This document shows, piece by piece, positions 7,464 to 14,615 of a stretch of 14,615 bases of DNA. This DNA is from Comamonas sp. GTDB lineage: Bacteria > Pseudomonadota > Gammaproteobacteria > Burkholderiales > Burkholderiaceae_C. Location of the stretch: positions 1-14,615 of the forward strand of contig JAHAYB010000207.1 of assembly GCA_018384835.1 (NCBI GenBank). Reading direction: 5' to 3'. Each line of letters begins with the position of its first letter. The first letter of the stretch is position 1. The position numbers and the translations under genes were made by a program. The notes under the pieces are model-generated. The model did not search any database. It was given only the letters and a program-made list of their open reading frames with translations, and was not told the origin of the DNA.

Positions 7464-7496
7464 TAACGTCAAACGTTAACGCCCCAGCTTGGGGCG
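7464..7496 (-). terminator. Paired inverted repeats in the mreB-mreC gap (attenuator-like)
   Basis: Reading in the direction of transcription, CGCCCCA / TGGGGCG (7496-7490 and 7486-7480, three-base loop) forms a perfect seven-pair GC stem. It is followed at once by a second repeat, TAACGT / ACGTTA (7478-7473 and 7469-7464). No pure T run follows, only T-rich sequence with TTTT at about 7460. It could be a partial terminator that lowers mreCD-mrdA output relative to mreB, or a 3' stability element for mreB mRNA. The AACGTT-type repeat could alternatively be a protein-binding site. Confidence 0.45.
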
Positions 7497-7530
7497 CTGC
7501 TGCCGAGGCAATCAAGGCAATTCAAGGGCA

Positions 7531-8574
<1,044 letters not shown>

Positions 8575-8810
8575 TCAAAAAATCCTTTTCGGCACAGCAT
8601 ACGCTTCGGCTTGCCATCGCCGAGGAAAACTTGGGAAATTGGGGGAAGATAGAGGTATTTACATGCCACAAGTGCCATGCAGCCAAGCCTTGTGCGCAAA
8701 GGCGGGATAATACCGCATACCCGTCAGCGATTGGGTGCAGTACTTGTCAAGTCCTGCGAGCTTGTATCAAAAATCAGTCCTTCCCTCTCACTTTTCTGCA
8801 ATTTTTTGCC
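8575..8810. promoter_or_regulatory. Divergent control region between mreB and gatC
   Basis: This 236-base gap must carry the promoters of both operons. Towards mreB the best candidate is TTGGCT (8686-8681), a 17-base spacer and TGTAAA (8663-8658), each hexamer matching consensus at four of six positions. Towards gatC I see only a weak pair, TTGTCA (8744-8749) and TATCAA (8765-8770), with a short 15-base spacer. GCGGGATAATACCGC (8702-8716) is an AT-centred inverted repeat containing a GATAAT box and may be an operator or a -10 without a good -35. No RNA gene or riboswitch is recognisable. Confidence 0.35.
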
Positions 8811-9113
8811 ATGGCAATGACCGATACCGACCTACACCGCCTCAGCCAGCTTGCACGTTTGGCTCCCAACAGCTCTGTTGCAGAGCAAACCTTGGCCGCC
8901 ATCAACCAGTTTTTGACCCAAGTGCAACCCTTACTAGAAGTCGCCACTGAAGGTATCGCCCCCCTGCTGCACCCCAGCGAATGCCTGCAAGCCGATTTGC
9001 AGCTTTACCTTGCGCCCGATGCTGTTACCGAAACCGGCCAGCGCAGCGCCAATATGCAAAACGCCCCCGCCGCCGAGAAGGGGCTGTTTTTAGTACCCAA
9101 AGTTATCGAATGA
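8811..9113 (+). CDS. gatC: Aspartyl/glutamyl-tRNA amidotransferase subunit C
   Basis: GatC is the small subunit that wraps around GatA and bridges it to GatB in the tRNA-dependent amidotransferase. From the ATG at 8811 it has 100 residues, the normal size. Family features are the N-terminal helix DLHRLSQLARLA, the middle segment VATEGIAPLLHPSE, and the C-terminal stretch NAPAAEKGLFLVPKVIE, which closely fits the family ending. A longer open frame from 8631 is not credible, since its extra 60 residues look like intergenic translation. ATG 8817 is an alternative start; neither has a clear Shine-Dalgarno site. The stop TGA overlaps an ATG (TGATG) that opens a seven-codon frame before gatA. Nothing in this subunit looks degenerate. 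Confidence 0.93.
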   Translation: MAMTDTDLHRLSQLARLAPNSSVAEQTLAAINQFLTQVQPLLEVATEGIAPLLHPSECLQADLQLYLAPDAVTETGQRSANMQNAPAAEKGLFLVPKVIE

Positions 9114-9136
9114 TGTTGAGCATATTGAGTAAGTAA
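9113..9136 (+). other. Seven-codon leader frame at the gatC-gatA junction
   Basis: ATG at 9113 overlaps the gatC stop as TGATG, a typical coupled start. It reads M-L-S-I-L-S-K and ends at TAA 9134-9136, three bases before the first usable ATG of gatA (9140) and in the same frame. It may be the remnant of the original gatA start cut off by a stop codon, or a coupling peptide that lets ribosomes restart at 9140, which has only a weak Shine-Dalgarno site (GAG). Confidence 0.45.
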
Positions 9137-9139
9137 GCC

Positions 9140-10228
9140 ATGAAAGCACTAATTCATCAGGACGTTTTCGTTCACCCCCAATTTGACAGCCCTGCCGCCA
9201 GCGCCATGCTGGAGGGCTACCGCTCACCGTTTATCGCCACCGTATTGCAGCGCTTGGCAGATGCTGGCATCCCCACAGAAGGCACCGTTGCCGCCAGTGA
9301 GTTCGGCGCAGGGCTGGATAGCAGCGCCGATAGCGCTCCCGCCCAAGCCGTGGCGCAAGGCCAAGCGGCTGCGGTGCTGGTCAACGACCACCTCGGCCAG
9401 ATGCGCCTAGCCGCCAGCGCCCAAGGACTGTGCTGCGCCCGCCCCAGCTATGGCCGTGCTAGTCGCTATGGTTTGATTGCCAGCGCTTCCAGCTTTGACC
9501 AAGCCGCCGTTATCACCCGCACGGTGGCCGAAAGCGCCCGACTGCTCTCCGCCCTATGCGGCGCAGATTTAGAGCACGATGCCACTAGCCTCAATCTGCC
9601 AGAGGAGGATTTTTCTCGCCTACTAGGCCAAGACGTAAAAGGCTTAAAGCTGGGCATCTTGACCCCTTCGACAGGCTCAGGGCACGGTGGCGAGGAAGAC
9701 AGCGCCACCACCGCCGCCCGCCAAGCCCTGCAAGCCCAAGGAATGCAGACCGTAGCAATCACCCTACCCCACCACGCCTGGGCAGCGCAGGTGGCAAACC
9801 TGCTGGCCGCTGCTGAACTGTCTTCCAACCTCGTGCGCTACGACGGTGTGCGCTACGGCCACCGCGCTAAAGACGTGGACGACCTGCAATCCCTGTATGA
9901 GCGCTCACGCAGCGAAGGCTTTGGCGCTGCCATTCAAGAGCGCATTCTGCTAGGCACACACATGCTGCGCGAAGGCTTTTACCAGCGCTACTACCAGCAA
10001 GCGCAAAAAGTGCGTCGCCTGATTGCCAACGAGCTACTGGCCGCACTGGGCGGACAAACTGGGCAATGCGACGTGCTGCTCACCCCCATGAATGCCGAAC
10101 TTGCCGCCCTGCCTACGATGGCTGGCCTGCCCGCTGTGGCATTGCCGGGTATTCAACTGATTGGCGCTGGCCTGCAAGAAGCACAACTATTGCAAGTAGC
10201 TCAGGCGTTGCAAGCATCTGTGCGTTAA
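9140..10228 (+). CDS. gatA: Degenerate GatA homologue lacking the amidase catalytic triad
   Basis: Normal GatA (about 480-500 residues) hydrolyses glutamine and channels ammonia to GatB. This frame has 362 residues and starts where the family Lys loop lies: ALIHQDVF (3-10) corresponds to the usual PIAHKDxF, so the catalytic Lys is Gln7. The cis-Ser box GGSSGGSAAAV is replaced by [11 protein letters not shown] (69-79). The nucleophile box DTGGSIRQPAS aligns without gap to [11 protein letters not shown] (83-93), giving Gln87 for the nucleophilic Ser. The alignment then runs gapless into [21 protein letters not shown] (101-121). Later parts are kept: [19 protein letters not shown] (225-243) and [27 protein letters not shown] (269-295). 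The segment that carries the glutamine-binding Asp (usually near YLxDIFT) is deleted around 322. The frame is open throughout and sits between intact gatC and gatB. It cannot be a conventional amidase; a structural role or decay is possible. Confidence 0.85.
   Translation: MKALIHQDVFVHPQFDSPAASAMLEGYRSPFIATVLQRLADAGIPTEGTVAASEFGAGLDSSADSAPAQAVAQGQAAAVLVNDHLGQMRLAASAQGLCCARPSYGRASRYGLIASASSFDQAAVITRTVAESARLLSALCGADLEHDATSLNLPEEDFSRLLGQDVKGLKLGILTPSTGSGHGGEEDSATTAARQALQAQGMQTVAITLPHHAWAAQVANLLAAAELSSNLVRYDGVRYGHRAKDVDDLQSLYERSRSEGFGAAIQERILLGTHMLREGFYQRYYQQAQKVRRLIANELLAALGGQTGQCDVLLTPMNAELAALPTMAGLPAVALPGIQLIGAGLQEAQLLQVAQALQASVR
9663..9683 (+). repeat. Dispersed-repeat-like palindrome inside gatA
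   Basis: The core CCTTCGACAGGCTCAGG (reverse complement CCTGAGCCTGTCGAAGG) is a sequence I know as an abundant short interspersed element in many proteobacterial genomes, Comamonadaceae included. CCCT/AGGG and neighbouring bases give it a short imperfect stem. It is translated as part of [11 protein letters not shown] where normal GatA has a conserved stretch like VPxEFFGEGLD. Only this one copy occurs in the window. Confidence 0.6.
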
Positions 10229-10260
10229 TTATTTGCGTTCAGTTTTTTTGGAAGAGCACC

Positions 10261-11706
10261 ATGACTGCACCACTGATTCACGGTTACGAAGTCGTCATCG
10301 GCTTTGAAACCCACGCCCAACTGGCGACCCACACCAAAATCTTCAGCCGCGCCAGCACCGCCTTTGGCGCCGAGCCGAATACCCAAGCCAGCGCCGGTTG
10401 CCTGGCCCTGCCCGGCACGCTGCCCGTTATGAACCGCGAGGCCGTCACCTGCGCCATCAAGCTGGGTCTAGCGCTAGGCTCGCGCATTGCGCCGCGCAGC
10501 CAGTTTGACCGCAAGCACTACTTCTACCCCGACCTGCCCCACGGCTACCAAATCAGCCAACTGGATATCCCTGTGGTGCAGGGCGGTGAAGTCAGCTTCT
10601 ATCTGGGTGAAGAAAAGAAAACCGTGCGCCTGGTACGCGCCCACTTGGAAGCCGACGCGGGCAAATCCATCCACGACGAGTTTCCCAGCGAAACCGGCAT
10701 CGACCTGAACCGCGCTGGAATGCCGCTGCTGGAAATCGTCACCGAGCCAGACATGCGCTCCAGCGCCGAGGCCGTGGCCTACGCCAAAGCGCTGCACCAA
10801 ATCGTCACCTGGATTGGCGTGTGCGACGGCAATATGCAAGAGGGCAGTTTTCGCTGCGATGCCAACGTCTCGGTGCGCAAACCCGGCCAACCGCTGGGCA
10901 CACGCCGCGAGATTAAGAACCTCAACAGCTTTCGCAATATGCAGATTGCGATTGATTACGAAATCCGCTGGCAAATTGAGCAACTGGAAGACGGACTCAG
11001 CTTCGCGCAAGCCACCGTGCTATTTGACCCTGACACCGGCGAAACCCGCGCCATGCGCACCAAGGAAGATGCCGCCGACTACCGCTACACCCCCGACCCC
11101 GACCTGCCGCCGCTGGTGATTGCACCCGAGTGGATAGAGCAAGTCAAAGCCACCCTGCCCGAGCTACCCAGCGCCATGGCCGCCCGTCTAGTAGAGCAAT
11201 ACGGCCTGCCCGAATATGACGCTACCACGCTAACGCAAAGCCAGGCCATGGCCGCCTACTTCGAGGCCGCCGCCGCCGCTTGTGGCCAGCCCAAACTGGC
11301 CAGTAACTGGGTGATGGGTGAAATCTCGCGCCGCCTGAACGCTGAGGAAATCGGCATGGATGCCGTCCAAGTCAGCAGCGCCCAGTTGGGGCAACTGATT
11401 GCCCGCATCAGCGACGGCACCATCAGCAACAACGCCGCCAAACAAGTCTTTGAAGCCCTATGGAGCGGCGAAGGCACCGAAGTTGATGCCGTCATTGAAG
11501 CCAAAGGCTTAAAGCAAATGAACGACACTGGCGCACTGGAAGCCATCATTGACGAGGTATTGGCCAATAACGCTGCCAATATTGAGCAATACAAGGCAGG
11601 TAAGGACAAAGCCTTTAATGCGCTGGTGGGTCAGGTGATGAAGGCTAGTAAGGGCAAGGCCAATCCGGCGCAGGTGAATGCGCTGTTGAAGGCGAAGTTG
11701 GATTAG
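10261..11706 (+). CDS. gatB: Aspartyl/glutamyl-tRNA(Asn/Gln) amidotransferase subunit B
   Basis: GatB binds the misacylated tRNA, phosphorylates the Asp or Glu side chain with ATP and amidates it with ammonia delivered from GatA. The 481-residue protein is full length and well conserved: [13 protein letters not shown] (9-21), [15 protein letters not shown] (about 86-100), the family signature [22 protein letters not shown] (about 147-168), [18 protein letters not shown] (about 190-207), [11 protein letters not shown] (about 215-225) and [12 protein letters not shown]. The helical tRNA-binding tail (about 405-481) includes [13 protein letters not shown] and ends [10 protein letters not shown] start at 10261 because GGAAGAG stands just upstream and the longer frame only translates the end of gatA. 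It lies 32 bases after gatA. It shows none of the decay seen in gatA, which argues that transamidation itself is still under selection. Confidence 0.97.
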   Translation: MTAPLIHGYEVVIGFETHAQLATHTKIFSRASTAFGAEPNTQASAGCLALPGTLPVMNREAVTCAIKLGLALGSRIAPRSQFDRKHYFYPDLPHGYQISQLDIPVVQGGEVSFYLGEEKKTVRLVRAHLEADAGKSIHDEFPSETGIDLNRAGMPLLEIVTEPDMRSSAEAVAYAKALHQIVTWIGVCDGNMQEGSFRCDANVSVRKPGQPLGTRREIKNLNSFRNMQIAIDYEIRWQIEQLEDGLSFAQATVLFDPDTGETRAMRTKEDAADYRYTPDPDLPPLVIAPEWIEQVKATLPELPSAMAARLVEQYGLPEYDATTLTQSQAMAAYFEAAAAACGQPKLASNWVMGEISRRLNAEEIGMDAVQVSSAQLGQLIARISDGTISNNAAKQVFEALWSGEGTEVDAVIEAKGLKQMNDTGALEAIIDEVLANNAANIEQYKAGKDKAFNALVGQVMKASKGKANPAQVNALLKAKLD

Positions 11707-11724
11707 CCGGCCCCACCTTGACAC

Positions 11725-13140
11725 CTAGGATTGGTCTTGCACCTGCTGCCACGCGATGTACTCTGAGCGCCGCAGGCGGTAACGTGCAACGCTGCCCTCG
11801 TGCAACTGCTGGAGGGCAGCAGCCAGCATTTCCTCGAAAGCAGCTTGGTCAGCTTCGGCGGCGTGGTTTCGTGCCATTGCGGCAATGACTGTCGGGTCGG
11901 GGCGCAGCAAGCCTTGCACCACCGACTGCACCGCATCAATCAATGCTTCTCGGTATCTGAGCTTGAGCGGGTCAGGTTCAACCATGGTCTGTGTAATCGC
12001 CAAATAACGCTGGCAGGAACGCTCATAGGCCCAGACAAATACGTCGCGCAGCAGGGCAACTTGGTTGAGTTCATACACGCCCAGCGTGCCTTCGATATAG
12101 GCTTGCTCGGGCACGTCAATAAACGACAGCGGACAGAGGTTGTGCGTAAAAAACGGGATATTCGCCCCAATGCGCGAAACACGCTTGTTCACATCTTCAA
12201 ATGGTTGCAGATAGGGCAACTGCACCATCAGAAAAAAGGCTTGTTCAAATGGGTCAGGAATAGCAGCGGCCTTATTGAGTAGCAGAGTAAAACTGTCTTC
12301 TATCACCTGCGGCAGCGCCAACGGATGGAACACCGTGCCGGAGATGTCCACTGGCCGACGGCGCAGGCGACCACAGGCTTGTGGATCACGCATCAGGTCT
12401 TGGGAAAGCACGGCGTGCAGATTTTTGAAGGTGAACGCATCCAAGCCCACTTCATCAACCCCTTCAATCAGCATTTCAATGGCGGCTTTGTGGTTCAGAA
12501 TCATCTGCGTTTCGATAGCGTCTTTCCCGTGGGCTGCTTGGCCAAACTCAATCAGGTTTTTGGTGTCCAAACGGCTGTAGGTATTGCCTTCTAGTTTGGA
12601 CGAGGCCCAGGATAAATCCACCATCAAGCGCCCCAGAATATCGCGGGCGTAAGTGCCTGCAGGCCGCGCACTGGCGGAGGTGCGCCCCATCTCATGCAAC
12701 TGCTGTCGCAAGGACTGGGGCAGATAAAAAGTTTCCCCCGGTTGATACGCCTGGAGAAAATCATGCTGATAGCCAATAGGGCGACGATGCATCAGCGGCT
12801 GCCGAACCTGGTCACGCACCACGACCCCTTCGGGTGATACGGGAACGTACAACACCCCCTCGGGCACGACCGCAGAGGGCAAGCCGACAGAACCACTGGC
12901 CGGTGCGCCACTGGCACAGGTGAGCTTGTAAACCAAGGCGATGCTTTCACCCTCGCTCGTTAAACGCTGGGCATGAATGAGTTTTTGCAGACGGCGCTGG
13001 AGTGTGCGGCGGTGCAGCTTGCCGCCTGTACGCTGGAGCATCTGCGCCTCAATGCCTGCAATACCAATACCGCCGGGATGCGCTGCGACGATGGATTCAA
13101 TCAGTTGGAATTCTTCAAGGGGCCTTGTGGTGTTTTGCAT
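11725..13140 (-). CDS. Fic-family protein with winged-helix N-terminus and non-canonical QPFEDVNKR motif
   Basis: Canonical Fic enzymes transfer AMP or related groups to hydroxyl side chains using the His of HPFx(D/E)GN(G/K)R. This 471-residue protein has an N-terminal winged-helix-like region (about 8-72, including RTGGKLHRRTLQRRLQKLIHAQRL) and a linker. An inhibitory helix follows with S180-S-K-L-E184-G-N, fitting the (S/T)xxxE(G/N) rule of class II Fic proteins. The Fic core has the active loop Q312-P-F-E-D-V-N-K-R320 followed by VSR, so the catalytic His is Gln and the first Gly of the anion-binding loop is Val. I recall QPFEDVNKR as recurring in a subgroup of Fic-annotated proteins, so this is probably a family trait and not a fresh mutation. 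AMP transfer by the usual mechanism is unlikely. GAGGA lies 10 bases before the start. The gene converges on gatB with an 18-base gap and is divergent from an MFS gene. Confidence 0.85.
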   Translation of the reverse strand: MQNTTRPLEEFQLIESIVAAHPGGIGIAGIEAQMLQRTGGKLHRRTLQRRLQKLIHAQRLTSEGESIALVYKLTCASGAPASGSVGLPSAVVPEGVLYVPVSPEGVVVRDQVRQPLMHRRPIGYQHDFLQAYQPGETFYLPQSLRQQLHEMGRTSASARPAGTYARDILGRLMVDLSWASSKLEGNTYSRLDTKNLIEFGQAAHGKDAIETQMILNHKAAIEMLIEGVDEVGLDAFTFKNLHAVLSQDLMRDPQACGRLRRRPVDISGTVFHPLALPQVIEDSFTLLLNKAAAIPDPFEQAFFLMVQLPYLQPFEDVNKRVSRIGANIPFFTHNLCPLSFIDVPEQAYIEGTLGVYELNQVALLRDVFVWAYERSCQRYLAITQTMVEPDPLKLRYREALIDAVQSVVQGLLRPDPTVIAAMARNHAAEADQAAFEEMLAAALQQLHEGSVARYRLRRSEYIAWQQVQDQS

Positions 13141-13165
13141 CGGTTCTAGTTCCTCATGATATGTC

Positions 13166-13224
13166 TGTCGCGCTTTGCCCTTCTATGTCGCGCAAGCACG
13201 ACAGGGCACGACACAATTATGTCG
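13166..13224. promoter_or_regulatory. Cluster of five TGTCG half-sites between fic and the MFS gene
   Basis: Forward TGTCG lies at 13166, 13186 and 13220, and reverse CGACA at 13199-13203 and 13209-13213. The two reverse copies are exactly 10 bases apart and the first two forward copies 20 apart, which is face-of-helix spacing. The centre, TGTCGCGCAAGCACGACA (13186-13203), is an 18-base inverted repeat with seven of eight arm positions paired. The cluster ends 25 bases before the fic start and 44 before the MFS start, so a bound protein could control both. The winged-helix domain of the Fic protein is an obvious candidate regulator, but this is inference. Confidence 0.55.
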
Positions 13225-13235
13225 CGCTTTGCCCT
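13166..13235 (+). repeat. 16-base direct repeat flanking the operator-like cluster
   Basis: TGTCGCGCTTTGCCCT occurs twice, at 13166-13181 and 13220-13235, start-to-start distance 54 bases. The shared part extends past the TGTCG half-site, so it reflects either a small duplication or a longer binding element. Confidence 0.8.
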
Positions 13236-13268
13236 CCTCCTCTGCCTCCCCCCCCCACAGCAGCCACA

Positions 13269-14552
13269 ATGGCAGCCTTGTTCGTTTTGACGGCATGGCT
13301 GCCTTTTTGCTTTGTGACCACCTCTTTCTCTGCACAGCGCACCACGGCGCATATTCTTATGGTGGGCTTTATGGCCACCTTCAGCGGCACGGGGCTGGCG
13401 CGTTTTGCCTATACGGCGCTGATGCCGCAAATGGTGCTGTCGGGCTGGCTCTCGGGCGAGCAGGCGGCGTTTTTGGGGGCAACCAATCTGCTGGGCTATT
13501 TGCTGGGGGCGCTGACGGCGGCCACAGCAGCACAGCGCTTGGGGGCGCGTACCACCTTGCTGCTGTGCTGGTGGGCAACGGTGCTCAGCTTTGCCGCCAG
13601 CAGTTGGCCGCAAGCGCCTTGGGTGCTGGCCAGTTGGCGCTTTGTGGCAGGCGTGTGCGGGGCAATGCTGATGGTGCTGGGGCCATCGGTTGCCATGGCC
13701 GCCGCCGCGCCTGAGCGCCGGGCGGTGCTGGGGCCGCTGATGTTTTGCGGCGTGGGGGCGGGGGCGCTGCTGTCGGCCACGGTGATTCCCCTGCTGCTGG
13801 ATTGGGGCTTGGGCTGGCTGTGGCTGGCGCTGGCGGGCTTGTCCGCGCTGGCAGCGCTGGCCGGGCAATACAGCAGCCGCCCAGACTGCTTGCCTAGCCC
13901 GCCCGTGGTGGTGGCGCAAGCGCCATCCTCCTCATCCTTGCCCGCCCCGCAAAAGCTCTGGACGGGGGCGGTGGTGTTGCTGCTGCTGGCCTATGCCTTG
14001 GACGGCTTTGGCTATGTGCCCCACACCGTATTCTGGGTGGATTACCTGGGGCGAGAGCTGGGCTTGAGCACGGCCTATACCTCTGTGCAATGGGCGCTGT
14101 TTGGCGTGGGGGCGATGCTGGGGCCAGCGTTGGTGGCTGTGGTTGCACCGCGCTGGGGCTGGGGGCGCAGCATGGGCACGGCGCTGCTGCTCAAGACTGG
14201 TGTGGTGGCGCTGCCCCTGCTGCCGGTGCTGGGCAACCACTGGGCGCTGCACAGCCTGTCGAGCTTTGCCATGGGGGCGCTTACGCCAGCGGTGGTGTCC
14301 ATGGCCTCGGGCTATGTGATGTTCCTGGTGGGCGTGGCGGCGCACCGGCGCATGTGGGGCTATGCCACGGCTACGTTTGCCCTGGCGCAGGCCATTAGCG
14401 GCTATAGCTTGGCGGCTTTGTATGCCTATGGCGGCACGTATCTCCCGCTATTTGCCATAGGCAGTGTGTGCTTATTGGCGGCGGCGCTGCTGATTGGCGT
14501 GGGGCAGCGTGTTACAAGGCAGGACGCTGCACACTCGGCAACTGCTAACTGA
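13269..14552 (+). CDS. MFS transporter, YbfB/YjiJ-like family
   Basis: This is a predicted inner-membrane transporter of the major facilitator superfamily with about 12 hydrophobic segments in 427 residues; the substrate is unknown. The stretch near the N-terminus, GFMATFSGTGLARFAYTALMPQM, followed by LGATNLLGYLLGALTAATAAQRLGARTT, is the pattern I associate with YbfB/YjiJ-type carriers. WRFVAGVCGAMLMVLGPSVAMAA and the second-half repeat DGFGYVPHTVFWVDYLGRELG support it. I choose the ATG at 13269; a start near 13360 (ILMVGF) is possible, and the much longer upstream frame is not credible because it translates the control region and a polyproline stretch. No Shine-Dalgarno site is seen, and a C9 run (13248-13256) lies where one would be expected nearby. 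The following gene begins 13 bases after its stop. Confidence 0.82.
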   Translation: MAALFVLTAWLPFCFVTTSFSAQRTTAHILMVGFMATFSGTGLARFAYTALMPQMVLSGWLSGEQAAFLGATNLLGYLLGALTAATAAQRLGARTTLLLCWWATVLSFAASSWPQAPWVLASWRFVAGVCGAMLMVLGPSVAMAAAAPERRAVLGPLMFCGVGAGALLSATVIPLLLDWGLGWLWLALAGLSALAALAGQYSSRPDCLPSPPVVVAQAPSSSSLPAPQKLWTGAVVLLLLAYALDGFGYVPHTVFWVDYLGRELGLSTAYTSVQWALFGVGAMLGPALVAVVAPRWGWGRSMGTALLLKTGVVALPLLPVLGNHWALHSLSSFAMGALTPAVVSMASGYVMFLVGVAAHRRMWGYATATFALAQAISGYSLAALYAYGGTYLPLFAIGSVCLLAAALLIGVGQRVTRQDAAHSATAN

Positions 14553-14565
14553 AAGGAGCACCCCT

Positions 14566-14615
14566 ATGGCCGCTATTGCCCCCTGGATGGACAAGCTAGG
14601 CATCCGCTTTCCCAT
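14566..14615 (+). CDS. Start of a further gene, possibly nitronate monooxygenase (cut by window end)
   Basis: Only 16 codons are present: MAAIAPWMDKLGIRFP and the next residue. AGGAG stands 7 bases before the ATG, and the gene starts 13 bases after the MFS stop, so it is probably cotranscribed with the transporter. LGIRFP(I) near the N-terminus resembles the beginning of 2-nitropropane dioxygenase / nitronate monooxygenase proteins (LGxRxPIxQAPM), FMN enzymes that oxidise alkyl nitronates. With so little sequence the product name is tentative; that a gene starts here is well supported. Confidence 0.55.
   Translation, partial: MAAIAPWMDKLGIRFP

Noticed and set aside
9140..10228. The possibility that gatA is merely frameshifted by sequencing error.
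   Set aside because: The key substitutions sit in stretches that align without gaps to the family on both sides, so a frameshift cannot explain them.
10474..11010. A 178-codon minus-strand frame opposite gatB.
   Set aside because: It lies entirely inside a strongly conserved gene and shows no recognisable domain.
13161..13268. In-frame ATGs at 13161 and 13185 as the MFS start.
   Set aside because: They lie in the TGTCG repeats, lack a ribosome binding site, and would add a polyproline stretch before the first membrane segment.
13146..13919. A 257-codon minus-strand frame opposite the MFS gene.
   Set aside because: Composition is extreme in His, Arg, Gln and Pro, as expected of the complement of a Leu/Ala/Trp-rich membrane protein in GC-rich DNA; no family resemblance.

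Overview
The window looks like a chromosomal segment of a betaproteobacterium of the order Burkholderiales, probably Comamonadaceae or a close relative. The evidence is gene order and protein type: a chromosomal ParB, a divergent mreBCD-mrdA / gatCAB block as is usual in Burkholderiales, and an Omp32-like trimeric porin. This is a judgement from remembered families; no database search was made.

Layout. 1-1547 (+): the 3' part of parB, then a membrane-anchored SAM-methyltransferase-like gene whose ATG overlaps the parB stop. 1548-1808: a non-coding gap with two hairpin terminators serving the porin on the opposite strand. 1809-2966 (-): a general porin. 3008-3643 (-): an ABC-transporter permease without its N-terminal part and without partner genes, lying against the end of mrdA. 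3646-8574 (-): the rod-shape cluster, transcribed mreB, mreC, mreD, mrdA; rodA, the usual next gene, is absent. 8575-8810: divergent control region. 8811-11706 (+): gatC, a very degenerate gatA, and gatB. 11725-13140 (-): a winged-helix Fic-type protein with a non-canonical active-site motif, convergent with gatB. 13141-13268: divergent control region with a cluster of TGTCG half-sites. 13269-14552 (+): a YbfB/YjiJ-type MFS transporter. 14566-end (+): the first codons of a further gene, perhaps nitronate monooxygenase.

How the genes work together. MreB, MreC, MreD and PBP2 (MrdA) form the elongasome that directs lateral wall synthesis; their SEDS partner RodA must be encoded elsewhere. GatC, GatA and GatB normally form the amidotransferase that makes Asn-tRNA(Asn) and/or Gln-tRNA(Gln).

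The most striking observation is gatA. The reading frame is open and keeps much of the non-catalytic fold, but the Lys and both Ser of the amidase triad are replaced, the N-terminal third of the usual protein up to the Lys is nearly all missing, and the segment carrying the glutamine-binding Asp is gone. gatC and gatB beside it look normal. The window therefore holds a GatCAB operon whose glutaminase subunit appears dead. Other points of note are an apparent rearrangement scar behind mrdA, a Fic protein with Gln in place of the catalytic His, and an operator-like array upstream of it.
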